Origin: Eurosta solidaginis
Lineage: Eukaryota; Arthropoda; Insecta; Diptera; Tephritidae
DNA length: 64,000 nucleotides
Assembly: GCF_040869045.1 (NCBI RefSeq)
Contig: NC_090321.1
Location: 130,873,689 to 130,937,688 of the forward strand
Direction of reading: 5' to 3'
The number at the start of each line of letters is the position of its first letter. Position 1 is the first letter of the stretch. The notes below the pieces were generated by a model, which saw only the letters and a program-made list of their open reading frames with translations, did not search any database and had not been told where the DNA came from. A program made the translations under genes and the position numbers. Shown piece after piece: positions 11,356-21,255 of the stretch.

Positions 11356-11520
11356 AGCTGAGTGGTTAAAGGCACCTGCCTTTATACTGGTATGAATGTG
11401 GGAGGTTCGAGTTCAATGCTCAGCTTCCGAAAAACTAGCTGATGAAGAAGTGAAATTCAGAAACATGTCCTAGTAACCATCACCGTTTGTAAACCTTGCA
11501 ATTTTTCTCTAATATCAATA
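11356..11520 (+). mobile_element. tRNA-derived SINE-like repeat, copy 1
   Basis: An A-box-like AGCTGAGTGG (11356-11365), a B-box-like GGTTCGAGTTC (11404-11414) and a closing stem AGCTGAG (11356-11362) with CTCAGCT (11419-11425) give a Ser/Leu-tRNA-like head of about 70 bp. An unrelated body follows (about 11430-11520) ending near an ATATCAATAAC string. The same head and body recur at 13590-13760. No intact acceptor stem or anticodon loop of a working tRNA is seen, so I call it SINE-like rather than a tRNA gene. Confidence 0.65.
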
Positions 11521-11592
11521 ACAAGAACCATTGTATAAATCAATTTGAGCAAATCTCGCTAATTACATACATATGATATCATTGATAAAATA

Positions 11593-13396
11593 CGAGCCCT
11601 TCCCGCAATTTAAGTGTAACCAACAAAAAGGAAATTTTACAGTAGAAGGGTTTTTGTAATTATCTTCTGACAAAAAATAGCTACTATCATGAAATTTGGC
11701 ATGTGTACAAAATATTTCTTGAGCCTACAATTAAGACCTCGGTTTTTGACCACACTGTACCGAAAGTTATCTGTACTTACGTTTTTTTTGCTGTCATGTT
11801 AGCTCACTTTCCAAACACTATTTTGTTGGTTACCTTTAAGTTATTCAATTATATTTTTCAGATCACATAGGGGCACATTAAAGGCGTATTTATTGTAATT
11901 TTTTAGTACATACATACATTTGAAATTAAAGGAAACTTATACAATTCCAAATTTGAACACAATATATTAAACAGTATTGTTGTAAACAAAATAGTCCAAT
12001 CATCTTTGTCTGTCTCAGGCAATGTATCCATTATCTTTCCAGTATGGGATAAGCTAATATATTCATAGTGAAATTGTTTTGGTATGATATTCTTTTCTCA
12101 AAGAGCTTTTAGGTCGTTATATTTTGAAGATGAAATGTGTAAGAAGTGATAATACAATGTAACAGGACCCTTACTAAGTATGAGAGACTTTCGTCTTGAC
12201 CGCACAATTGTACTGAGATCGTATACCTTTATTTCGCTATCGTCAAAATAACCATAGTGTAGTTTAACCAATTGAGAATTTTTTTCGAAGATAGCGCAAC
12301 GCAAAGCCGTAAATGATATTTTAACTGAAGCTGGAAGCAAAGCTTGAGAAAAGGTTTTCCAATCTTTAAAATCCGAATTATGAATTGAAATGCATGTATA
12401 ATTTTCTGGTATAATTCTTGCGTTCGATATAATTGTATACCATTCACTTGGAGCCCAATTTTTTGGCAAATGGAAGCTTATATGGTATCCATTTTTGAAA
12501 ATGGTACGAAAAATTCTTAGGGATAACTTAGCTTGCTCCTGATTTGTATTTATCAAGTGCTGCTTGTACCACCTATACATAGTTGGCGCGTTTCGAAAGT
12601 ACTGTGGAAGATATAACTTAGTACTTTTGTTCCTACAATAGTGGGAAGGAACTGCTGGTAGGTGTTCAATGAATGATTTCAAAAGAGCCACATTTATTTC
12701 GTCAGACTTATTATGGGGAGGAGGTCTTTTTTTGGTGAGGCAAGAGGTATTGGAAGAGCTATGTTTTTTTCTAACAAATATTAACGTGTTTTGGGAAATA
12801 TTAATTGTTTTCAGTAAAAACTGCTGACAAACTTTAAAACGCGTTTGGTTATAGGTAGTGAAATATGCATAGCTCCACTCTTTTTTAAGGCTATCTGATG
12901 TTCTCCTTTGAACGCATTTCCGGGTAATGCATGATAGAAGCCAATCTCTTTGTCGTATCTTGTTGCCTAAGCCCCAAAATTGTTCATTTAGCGCCAACCG
13001 ATCTTGCTCACTAAGCTTTTCACAACACTTGTTTCTACACTTTTTACATACGCAGGGATTTGGTTTAACTTCATACAGCTTTCGTTTTTTACCCCGAAGT
13101 TTTCCTTTCTTCTTGTACCCTCTTGTTGCAACGCATATCTCGTTTTCTAATACCCCAGAATATGTCTTTTCAGATTCAGTACTGCTACATGGCACCAGTG
13201 AGTTATTCTTGATCGTTCATTGGTATAAAAACACAGTTTTGTTATTTTATTTTAAAGATAATATAAAATAATTAATCACGGTACTATTCTCTATTATAAA
13301 AATTTGTCAAATGATTCAAATCATGCAAAACTATCGGTTTACAACAAAAAACTAATGTAATTTTGTTGGTTACACTTAAATTGCGGGAAGGGCTCG
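11593..13396 (-). mobile_element. DNA transposon with 36-bp perfect TIRs, family not identified
   Basis: CGAGCCCTTCCCGCAATTTA and the next 16 bases (11593-11628) are repeated in exact reverse complement at 13361-13396. A subterminal inverted copy of the inner part lies near 11822-11840 (TTTTGTTGGTTAC). The 1.8-kb element contains one long minus-strand ORF. I could not see a convincing TSD beside the TIRs, so the superfamily cannot be set from the ends. A tRNA-like repeat lies on each side of it. Confidence 0.8.
12098..13195 (-). CDS. Cys-rich transposase-like protein, 365 aa, unclassified
   Basis: This is the only long frame of the 36-bp-TIR transposon and is uninterrupted. The N-terminus is basic with a Cys cluster (PCVCKKCRNKCCEKL, residues about 47-61) that could bind zinc. 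The middle holds a block LPAVPSHYCRNKSTKLYLP followed by an aromatic/basic region (MYRWYKQH). From memory, similar S-H-Y-C-R blocks occur in insect transposase-like proteins, but I cannot name the family. I see no clear DDE triad, so the protein may be C-terminally changed. Its position between the TIRs is the main reason to call it a transposase. Confidence 0.5.
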   Translation of the reverse strand: MPCSSTESEKTYSGVLENEICVATRGYKKKGKLRGKKRKLYEVKPNPCVCKKCRNKCCEKLSEQDRLALNEQFWGLGNKIRQRDWLLSCITRKCVQRRTSDSLKKEWSYAYFTTYNQTRFKVCQQFLLKTINISQNTLIFVRKKHSSSNTSCLTKKRPPPHNKSDEINVALLKSFIEHLPAVPSHYCRNKSTKLYLPQYFRNAPTMYRWYKQHLINTNQEQAKLSLRIFRTIFKNGYHISFHLPKNWAPSEWYTIISNARIIPENYTCISIHNSDFKDWKTFSQALLPASVKISFTALRCAIFEKNSQLVKLHYGYFDDSEIKVYDLSTIVRSRRKSLILSKGPVTLYYHFLHISSSKYNDLKAL

Positions 13397-13572
13397 AACA
13401 GTAAAAGTGGAAGAACAAATTCTGTAAAAGCCAAACTAATGTTACAAAGCTTTTAAGCGCGCCTAAAAAATTCAACACCATTAGGATTAAACAGTATACA
13501 GAAATAAACAACTACATGGTGAATAGAATGAATTACAACAAAGGCAACACTTGAGACCAATTGCAAGGCGAG
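13397..13572. other. Spacer between TIR transposon and second tRNA-like repeat
   Basis: No gene or repeat boundary is recognised here apart from the AGCGGGGCATTCATAT leader that starts at 13573. Confidence 0.4.
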
Positions 13573-13589
13573 CAGCGGGGCATTCATAT

Positions 13590-13760
13590 GGCTGAGTGGT
13601 TAAAGGAATATGCCTTTACACTGGTATGAATTTTGGAGATTCGAGTTCAATGCTCAGCTCCCGAAACGCTAGCTGATGAAGAAGTAAAATTCGGAAACAT
13701 ATCCTAGTAACCTTCGCCGTTTTTAAACTTTGCAATTTTTCTCTTATATCAATAACCAAA
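13590..13760 (+). mobile_element. tRNA-derived SINE-like repeat, copy 2
   Basis: The A-box-like GGCTGAGTGG and B-box-like GATTCGAGTTC head and the following body (GCTGATGAAGAAG, then CCTAGTAACC) match copy 1 at 11356-11520 with scattered differences. Here the leader AGCGGGGCATTCATAT joins the head directly, so this copy is the unoccupied-site counterpart for the fold-back insertion next to copy 1. Confidence 0.65.
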
Positions 13761-13775
13761 ACATTTCCAAGTTTA

Positions 13776-14775
13776 CATCGCCTAATGGGGCAGATATGCC
13801 GTTCTAGGACACTGTCTCTGCGGCCGATGTCGGGATCGAATAGATTGTACTGCACTAACTGGTAGATGATAAATGCGAGACCGCCTCCATTTCCGCTCTG
13901 GCCATCTTTTCTGTGGACGTTATACTCAGAGAGTGTCTGCAGAGCCCCCCAGCGAGTTAGCATGCTTAGAATATAACCGCGGTAGGTATGCCTGTCGTAA
14001 GAGGCTATTAAAATACCAAATTGATTCAAGGGGTTGTGTAGCGCAACCCTCTCGAAGAGTTGCCAGCGCAACATATAGCTTCTCCAACCCAATTGTCAAC
14101 CTCACCTACCCGTGATGAATCATGTTTCATTAACAGCCGAGGCCCTGGCGACCACAAGTTTCTCTTGGAACTAGGGGGTGGGGAGGGCGGTATGGCCTAG
14201 AAGGTTTAGTGTTCATATAAATCGTTCCCGAGATCGTCGGTTGTTACCGGTGCTGTGTTTCCTGAACGTACCGGATATATATCCGGCAAAGGACCATCAA
14301 CATCGATAACACTCCTCAAAGCCTTCGTTAATACAATAACAACAAAAGGGTCTGCAGAGCAGGTCTTGCTGTGAGTTTGGTCTCTTGAATCGAAGCTATA
14401 CGGATGTTATTCCGATTAATGAAATCAAATGTCTCCGTGATTTTGCCACCTAACTGCAGAATCCTGAAGTGCAATGTGGGAGACGTCTTCACTATAGGGG
14501 TAAGTGATGAGTGACGACGCCTGAGTTCAGGGAGGTTAGAACGCAATTGCTGCTGTTGCTGGGACTGCACGACCCTGCGTAAGCATTGGGGTGCCCGGTG
14601 TAGTTGTGTTTGCGGCCTGGCAGCATGGAGCGATGAAACCCATTGGGGGGTTGCCGTCGCTGAGACCAGAACATCTAGAAAAGTCGTACCGTCCAAGACA
14701 AGAGCTGCTGCCCAATGCAATGGCGCAAACATATATATTCTGTGCTGGCAAATGGTACAAAAGGTGGGACTAATA
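13776..14775 (-). mobile_element. Jockey-type LINE fragment, interrupted
   Basis: Minus-strand translation gives the LINE Cys-rich block and the start of the endonuclease (14361-14775) and then a further endonuclease segment with SEYNVHRKDGQSGNGGGLAF (13776-13945), matching 6180-6770 of the sense copy. The two parts are separated by a 404-bp insertion with an 11-bp duplication. The RT and the 3' tail are absent. The reading frame is broken in several places. Confidence 0.85.
13946..14349 (+). mobile_element. 404-bp CAA-tailed non-autonomous retroelement inside a LINE
   Basis: GTCTGCAGAGC occurs at 13935-13945 and again at 14350-14360, giving an 11-bp TSD. The insert begins CCCCCAGCGAGTTAGCATGC and ends in an A/C-rich tail (ATACAATAACAACAAAAG), similar to the tail of the Jockey-type LINEs here. 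It has no ORF. From memory, closely similar sequence is abundant in fruit-fly genomes. It is likely moved by a LINE with a CAA tail, either as a SINE or as a LINE-derived deletion copy. Confidence 0.75.
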
Positions 14776-15195
14776 GCGGTTTCTTTTCTGGCAAAAGTGT
14801 TACGCTTTTTATACGCCGCGCAAGTGTTGTAAATATATTTTGTTCTTTTCTAAAAAGTAGGTAACGCTTTTACGGGATATTTCGTTCCTTTTTGAAAATT
14901 GTTGCCTGCTCGCAACACAAAAGCGTTACACTTTTACCCTGCATAAAATGGCGGTGTGGTAGTGCAACTTTGCTAAACCAGCTGATCCTGACAATTTATT
15001 TTCGTAACTTCACAAATTTTTAGCGAAGAAAATTTAAATGAAGAAAATAATTGCTAATGAATTTTTATTATCATTGACAGCGCATTTGTGAAAATCAGCT
15101 AATACACGGGGTAGCCATTTATGTCCTTTGCATGCACTATAAACGTTCAAAATTTTCTGGGGTAGGAGTAACTCTATTAAGGCTTTACCATTTAC
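14776..15195. other. AT-rich spacer without recognised genes
   Basis: It contains short repeats of an AAGTGTTACGCTTTT-like string (about 14805-14940), in part as inverted copies. No ORF or RNA gene is seen. Confidence 0.4.
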
Positions 15196-15199
15196 TTAA

Positions 15200-15504
15200 G
15201 GGTTGGTTTCCTCGAAAGCGGTGCCGCTATTTAGCGGCCGTTGCATAGCGGTAGGGTGAACATTTTGTCAAATATTTATAAACTAAACAATATTTTTGAA
15301 TTTTAGTTTTTTGAATATGTTTTATTTTTGTATGTGCAGTTAAAAAAATAAGAGGAAAAACTAAAAAAAGGAAGAATGTAAAATAAAATGTTTGGATCAT
15401 CTGCCGTAAGTGTTCATAGTTTCCACCAAAGCGATGCCGCTGAAAACGGTGAGTATACCGGGCGTTCGTAATAAAGCGGCACCGCTCTCCGAGGAAACCA
15501 AGCC
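15200..15504. mobile_element. 305-bp MITE flanked by TTAA
   Basis: The left end GGGTTGGTTTCCTCGAAAGC and the right end (reverse complement GGCTTGGTTTCCTCGGAGAG) form TIRs that run on into GCGGTGCCGCT. TTAA lies at 15196-15199 and 15505-15508, the TSD of piggyBac-type elements. No coding capacity. Its right half, with the adjoining satellite, recurs at 35767-35908. Confidence 0.78.
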
Positions 15505-15508
15505 TTAA

Positions 15509-16042
15509 GGAAACAATTTACTTCAGAAGAGAAAACGCTATAAGAGTCTGTTTTCTAACTACAGCAAAGGAATCATAAAAGACCCCATTTTAAAGAAAAA
15601 TGTAATTATAAATCAATAACCTCACTACCAATAACCATCTCATGTACTTTCTATATGATTGTTAGATTAACAACCATAATTATCATCTAATATCAACTGT
15701 ATTTTTTTTAATGGGTGACTGTATCTTAATATTGGCGAAACTGTCAAATGACTAGTTGCAAATGACTACGGCAAAGAAATCGTAAAAGACCCCATTTTAA
15801 AGAAACATTCAATTAAATATTAATAACCTCACTACCAACAAACCATCTCATCTACTTTCTATGTGACAATTAGATTTAAAAATATTGTTATCATCTCACA
15901 TCATCTGTGTTTTTCCCAATCCGTGAGCTGTATCTTAATATTCGCGAAACTACCAAATGCAACCAATGACTACAGCAAAGAAATCGTAATCATTACATTT
16001 ACCACGAACAAACCATCTAATGGACTTTCTATATGATCATTA
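15509..16042. repeat. Satellite block 1 (about 200-bp monomers)
   Basis: Diverged tandem monomers carry the landmarks CCCATTTTAAAGAAA, AATAACCTCACTACCAA, CCATCTCATGTACTTTCTAT and GCTGTATCTTAATATTGG. The block is interrupted at 16042 by a SINE whose TSD (16030-16042) is monomer sequence. It matches 35909-36427 nearly throughout, including a shortened monomer with AATCATTACATTTACCACGA. Confidence 0.85.
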
Positions 16043-16403
16043 AAAAAAATAAATGTAAAGCGCGATAACATCCGAAGAGATCTAAGGCCGAGCTTCTCTT
16101 CCAATTTGCGTCGTGCTCCTCTTAATTTTCCCTACTAATTGGCCGGACGGGACCTACATGTTTTATGCCAACTCCGAACGGCATCTGCAAGGCAGATGAG
16201 TTTTCACTGAGAGCTTTTCATGGCAGAAATACACCCGGAGCGCTTGCCAAACACTGTCGAGGGGCGACCCCGCTTGGAAAAATTTTCTTCTAATTGAAAA
16301 ACCTTATTTCTAAAATTTTGATGTTGCTTTGCCCGTGGTGCGAACCCAGGGCATACGCTGTGATAGGCGGAGCACGCTACCATCACACCACGGTGGCCGC
16401 CAT
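16043..16403 (-). mobile_element. tRNA-derived SINE with 13-bp TSD
   Basis: On the minus strand the element begins GGCGGCCACCGTGGTGTGAT with an A-box-like TGTGATGGTAGCG and a B-box-like GGGTTCGCACC, then a body of about 290 bp. TATATGATCATTA at 16030-16042 and 16404-16416 is the TSD within satellite sequence. From memory this is a very common family in tephritid flies. There is no coding capacity; RNA polymerase III would transcribe it from the internal boxes. Confidence 0.82.
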
Positions 16404-16443
16404 TATATGATCATTAGATTTACAAATATCATTATCATCAACT
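16404..16443. repeat. Satellite sequence resuming after the SINE
   Basis: A short piece (TCATTAGATTTACAAATATC, then ATTATCATC) matches the monomer downstream of the SINE target, then homology ends. Confidence 0.7.
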
Positions 16444-16971
16444 TTTTTGTATATTATAAGCTTTTATTTAGTTTCACTTCTGTTGTATGTAATGAAATCT
16501 TGCAAGTTAAAGTTGATACACTTCCCGGCGTCCGATTGAGCTGAAATTTTGCACACATTTATAACTCCGATGACAATGCAATATTACTTTGCGAGAGTAC
16601 GAAAAATTAATCGATAAGATAGTTATCGGTAAAGATTTGTGGTTATATTGGCATAACAGCCTAAGTCCTATACAAAACCGGCGGTACCTAACCGTGGATT
16701 CTGAGACGTGGTGAATCACACATGGTGAATCCCACGCTTGCGATGCCATTTTATATGAGAAAATTTTCTTACAACGTGGTGAAATGGATAGGATGAGAAA
16801 CGTTACAAATAACTAAGTAAAGATTACATAACTAATTTAAACAATATTTTACTCTACTAAACATTTAAAAGAAAATTCAAATTTAAATTAAATTTAAGAA
16901 AAAGGCTTTTCTCAGAACAAGCTTTTAGTACTTGTTAATAAAACGAACTAAAAAGTAAAAAATACAATTAA
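16444..16971. other. Unclassified interspersed sequence
   Basis: No ORF of note. A GGCGTCCGATTGAGCTGAAA string (from about 16529) is typical of a dispersed repeat, but I cannot name it. The end (16880-16970) is AT-rich and partly repeats the outer arm of the fold-back that follows. Confidence 0.4.
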
Positions 16972-17508
16972 AGGAAAAAAACTTTTTTAAAACTAAGCTT
17001 TTATTATTGGTTAATAAAAAGTAAAAAATAAAGTGACTGTAAAGAAATATAACACTCGAAAGGTTCATTGTAACCTTTAACGATAATTTGGCTTTTTCGT
17101 CTGCGACAAACAAATTATATATTGTACATAATTATATATTTTTAACATTAAAACTTTACACCTAAATTATTAACTCTTACATTTTATATCACAGTCCTAA
17201 TAGTTCTAATAAAAGCGTGTTACATTGTGATAGCAAGAAAAGGAGGTCCTAAATGTTCTTTATTAGAACAATTAGGACTGTGATATAATCTGTAAGATCT
17301 AATAATTTAGGTGTAAAGTTTTAATGTTAAAAATATATAATTACGTACAATATAGAATTTTTTTGCCGCAGACGAAAAAGCCTAATTATCGTTAAAGGTT
17401 ACAATGAACTTATAAAGTGTTATATTTCCTTACAGTCAATTTATTTTTACTTTTTAGTTAATTTTATTAACCAATAATAAAAGCTTATTTTTAAAAAGTT
17501 TTTTTCTA
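16972..17508. mobile_element. 537-bp fold-back repeat
   Basis: Left arm 16972-17213 and right arm 17259-17508 are reverse complements with scattered differences, joined by a 45-bp loop. Landmarks are AAGCTTTTATTATTGGTTAA and ATCACAGTCCTAAT on the left and their complements on the right. It is AT-rich and non-coding. The ends do not show a clear TSD, so the superfamily is unknown. Confidence 0.8.
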
Positions 17509-18005
17509 TAATTTTATTACTAGAAATATTTTCGGCTATAAGAAAAATATGTATACACAATTTCATTACGATATGTTAATTTTTCTTCGAGTTATGGATC
17601 CCGAAACATAGAAAATTGCTTAGTCATAAAAGTGGCGGCGCCACACCAATTTTCAAAATTTTTAGTGTTTTCCAATTTATTGTTATAATTCAATTTACAA
17701 AGTAAAATTCTATTTTACAAAGCTCTTTTTCGCTAAGATATAGCTTATTATTTTCGTCTACGACCCTTTTAAAAATCTTTTATATAAAAGTGGGCGTGGT
17801 CTTTAACCGATCTCGTCCATTTTTCCTAGAACTATTTCCCGCTATAGCAAAAATTTATGTACCCAATTTTATTACGATCCGTTAATTTTTCTTCGAGTTA
17901 TGGCTCCCGAAACATAGAAAATTGCTTAGTCATAAAAGAGGCGGTCTCACCCCATTTTTTTTAATTTGAAGTTTTTTCTACTTATTGTTATAAATCCACT
18001 TGGGA
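17509..18005. repeat. INE-1/DINE-like repeat, internal fragment
   Basis: This segment matches part of the fuller copy at about 36905-37400: GAAACATAGAAAATTGCTTA, AGTGGGCGTGGTCTTTAACC and CGATCTCGTCCATTTTT occur in the same order. It lacks both ends of the repeat. Satellite resumes at about 18006. Confidence 0.65.
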
Positions 18006-18351
18006 AATGAAGCTGTCAAATGCCACTAGTGACTACGGCAAATAAATCGTAAAAGACACCAATTTAAAGAAATATTCAATTAAAAATCAATAACCTCACT
18101 ACCAACGAACCATCTCATTTACTATCTAGGTGAGCATTAGATTTACACATATCATTATCATCTAATAGCAACTGTATTTTCATAATCGGTTAGCTGTATC
18201 TTAATATTGACAAAACTGGCAAATGCAACCAGCCACAGCCAAAAATTCGTAAAATACCCCATTTTAAAGAAAATTTTAATTAAAAATCAATAACCTCACA
18301 ACCAACAAACCATCTCATGTACCTTCTAGAGATTATTTAATTTACAAATAT
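18006..18351. repeat. Satellite block 2
   Basis: Almost two monomers with the same landmarks as the other blocks. The last 12 bases (ATTTACAAATAT, 18340-18351) are repeated at 21256-21267 as the TSD of the LINE inserted here. Confidence 0.85.
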
Positions 18352-18452
18352 GTTTTTGTTTTTGTTGTAGCAGTGCTTCGCCCCACCTAATAGCTGTGCG
18401 AGTCCAAGGAAACTTGCTGTTTCAACAGGGGAGGACCATAATGAAAGGGGTG

Positions 18453-20891
18453 TTAGAGGCGTTGGTTCCACATTACAATTAAAGAGATGGTTGGTGTAAT
18501 GTGGGACACATTGCAAACGGGGCATATATTTGGTATGTCGGGGTTGATTCTGGATATGTAAGAGTTTAATCTGTTACAGTATTCAGAACAAAGTTGAGCC
18601 AGAGTGAGTATGCGTTCCTCTTCCGCAAGTTTTGGGTACTGTTCTTTGAGTACTGGATTCACCGGGAAATTCCTGGCATAAAGTTCCGACGCCTATTTGT
18701 GGAGTTCACCAAGGACATACTTGTATTTTTTTGCTTCATACGGCTGAGTCTCCAGGTGCCGTATTTCCTCAAAATGCTTATGTAGATGACTCCTTAAGTC
18801 CCTAGGCGGTGTTGGCTCATCAATCAGATGTCTGTTGGGATGCCCAGGTTTCTGGGTATTCAACAGGAACTGATGGGGAGTATTCTCGAATCATTATGTA
18901 GGTGGTGTTCTGGGAACATAAGAAGACAGCCTGCGGCGGTTCTGAGAGCAGTATTTTGGCAGGCCTGTAGCTTTTTCCAGTGGGTAATTTTTAGGCTTGG
19001 TGACCATATAGGGGACGCGTAGCACGCAATCGGCTGGCCAATTGATTTGTATGTGGTAATGAGCGTTTCTTTGTCTTTGCCCCAAGAACTGCCAGCAAGG
19101 GATTTGAGGATTTTATTACGGTTCTGGATTTTCGGTACAATTGCGGCTGCGTGCTCACCAAAATATAGATCCTGATCAAACGTCACAACCAAGATTTTAG
19201 GGGGTAGCACAGTCGGTAGCGTAGTGCCATTGACGTGGATGTTCAAAATAGTCGACATTTGGGACGTCCATGTTGTAAATATGGTCGCGGAGGATTTAGT
19301 CGGTGATAATTCCAGGTTTCGCGAGGCGAAAAAACTGAAGAGATCAGGGAGGTAGCCTTTTATTCTGTTGCAAAGCTCATCGATCTTGGGCCTGGGCCTG
19401 TGGCCATTATAGTGCAGTCATCGGCGTAGGAAACGATAGTAATCTGGTGGCGAAGGTAGCTTAGATATGTAGAAATTAAACAAAAGTGGGGATAGGACAC
19501 CATCCTGTGGTACCCCCATGTTTAATTCTTCTTGGTTTTGATGTTTCATTTCTAAATTGCACCGATGCCTGCCGACCACCCAGATAATTTGCGGTCCACC
19601 TTTTAAGACATGGGGGAAGGGTAGACCCTTCCAGGTCTTGCAGTAACGTACCATGGTTGATCGTATCAATAGCTTTTGAAAGGTCTAGCGCAACGAGTAC
19701 GGTTCTATGGTGGGGGTTTTGATTTAAACCGCAATTTATCTGGGTGCTGATGGCATTTAGCGCGGTGGTGGTGCTATAGAGGTTTCTGAAGCCATGCTTA
19801 TGACAGGCTAGCTGCAAATTTGCTTTGAAGTAGGGCAGCAAAATGGCTTCAAGCGTCTTGGCTACTGGCGATAGGAGTGATATCGGGCGATATGACTCCC
19901 CTATGTAAGCTGGTTTCCCAGGCTTTAGTAGCGGGACCACCTTGGCCATTTTCCATTTTTAGGGTATGACAAGAGACAGGTTGAAGACATGTGCTAATTA
20001 TTTTAAACCCTCTTTCTCTAGGCTTTTAAGCATGGCATGGCTATGCCGTCTGGGCCCACTGCTTTGGATAGTTTAGCATGACCGATGGCATCCTCAACCT
20101 CTTTGGCGGTGATGGTAATTGGTGACGCATTGTATTTATGTTTATGTGCGTGTCTGTTGGCCCTCCGTCTATCTTTGTTGACCGTAGAATGCATTATATA
20201 TTGTCGGCAGAAAGCGCTCGCGCAGTTTTTGGAAACTTTGTCGTTGTGCCTAGACGGATTCGATAGGGACTTTACGGTGGACCAAAGTTTACCTACACCG
20301 GCAGAGAGGTTACAACCGCTTAGATGCTACTCCCATTTCGCCCGCTTGTGTTCATCCACAAGCAATCTAATGCGTTGGTTTATATCCCTTATTTGGGGGT
20401 CGCCGGGATCGAACTGTCTTATAAGGTCACGTTCTCTCGCTAAACTTGCGGCCTCCGCCGGGAAGTGGGGTCGAATTACGGGAATTCTACCGGCGGGAAT
20501 AAAACGAGCCGAGGCGGATTCAATGACATTGCGTAAAGCACGCTCCCCTTGGCGGGCATCAGTCGGGGTAGGGAGGGCAGCAAAGCGGTTGTCTGTAGAG
20601 GATTTGTATTCGTCCCACTTTCCTTTTTTTAAAGTTAATGAAAGTGCGTTTTTCTGTGACGATGAAGTCAGCGGAACGCTCGAGCGAAATATGTATAGGC
20701 AGGTGGTCGGATGCCAATGTTACCATCGGCTGCCAGTTGACGCAGTTTACGAGTTCTGCGCTCACGATTGAAATATCCGGCGAACTGTGACAGCTGCCTA
20801 ACATACGTGTGGGGGCGTCTCCGTTTATTGTGCAGAACGTCGTTTCTTCTATTTGATCCGCCAACATCTCATCCCTACTGTCCACCCGCAA
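18453..20891 (-). pseudogene. LINE endonuclease C-terminal half, linker and RT, frameshifted
   Basis: Readable pieces on the minus strand are the endonuclease end (SSPDIS, SDHLPI; 20559-20891), the RT (SYRPISLLSPVAKTLE, VALDLSKAIDTINHG; 19476-19949), the thumb (18860-19258) and the C-terminal tail (18453-18662). They are separated by several frameshifts. The F-D of SKAFD is changed to I-D. The protein is not made. Confidence 0.85.
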
Positions 20892-21231
20892 GCTTGAATG
20901 CCAAGTTACTTGGACGTCTGGTTTTGTGATCTAGCCCAGAACAACCTGTCCGATGCAACCATCCCTTACACGAGACACACTGACAAGAGTATGACCGTCC
21001 TAATAAGATTATTTTCCTGCAGATGCAGCAAAACCATTTCTCAGGACCAGGGTCAGGAGAAGGACCCGGATTGGTTTCGATACCTTCCCGGAACAAGAGA
21101 ATATGGAGCAGTCCCGCTGCAAAGAGCTGCTGGGAGGATAACAATTTGTGCGAGGGTCGCAACAAATTAAATGGGGTTATACTGAAATGGCAGTCCTTGG
21201 TCGGGAAAAATCCTGAGTCGCTCCGGTACAT
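20875..21231 (-). pseudogene. LINE ORF N-terminus with 2A-like motif and PHD-like finger
   Basis: The start chosen is ATG at 21231, 24 bases from the 5' end of the element. After a hydrophobic stretch (LFAAGLLHILLF) comes GIETNPGP (21061-21084), which matches the 2A consensus D-V/I-E-x-N-P-G-P except for Gly in place of Asp. A Cys/His-rich PHD-like finger follows (WFCCICRK, CVSCKGWLHRTGC). 2A peptides make the ribosome skip a peptide bond, and some non-LTR elements use them near the N-terminus. The frame ends at the deletion junction near 20890. Confidence 0.72.
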
Positions 21232-21255
21232 AGAAGCGACGGCCTTGGGAAGAAG

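Larger units (their letters stand above)
18352..21255 (-). mobile_element. Jockey-type LINE, 2.9 kb, probably complete ends with internal deletion
   Basis: The minus-strand copy runs from a 5' end at 21255 to a CAA-type tail (TTTTTGTTGTAGCAG on the plus strand) at 18352. It is flanked by a 12-bp TSD, ATTTACAAATAT (18340-18351 and 21256-21267), in satellite sequence. Compared with the copy at 6.1-9.5 kb it has lost about 600 bp between the Cys-rich block and the middle of the endonuclease, near 20890. Frameshifts break the RT. This is the only LINE copy here that keeps the 5' coding start. Confidence 0.88.

Noticed and set aside
10769..11361. Lys/Phe-rich ORFs in several frames
   Set aside because: They result from A/T runs in the arms of the fold-back element.
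11356..11425. A functional tRNA-Ser or tRNA-Leu gene
   Set aside because: Boxes and a closing stem are present, but no proper acceptor, anticodon and variable-arm folding could be seen, and a second copy shares non-tRNA sequence downstream.
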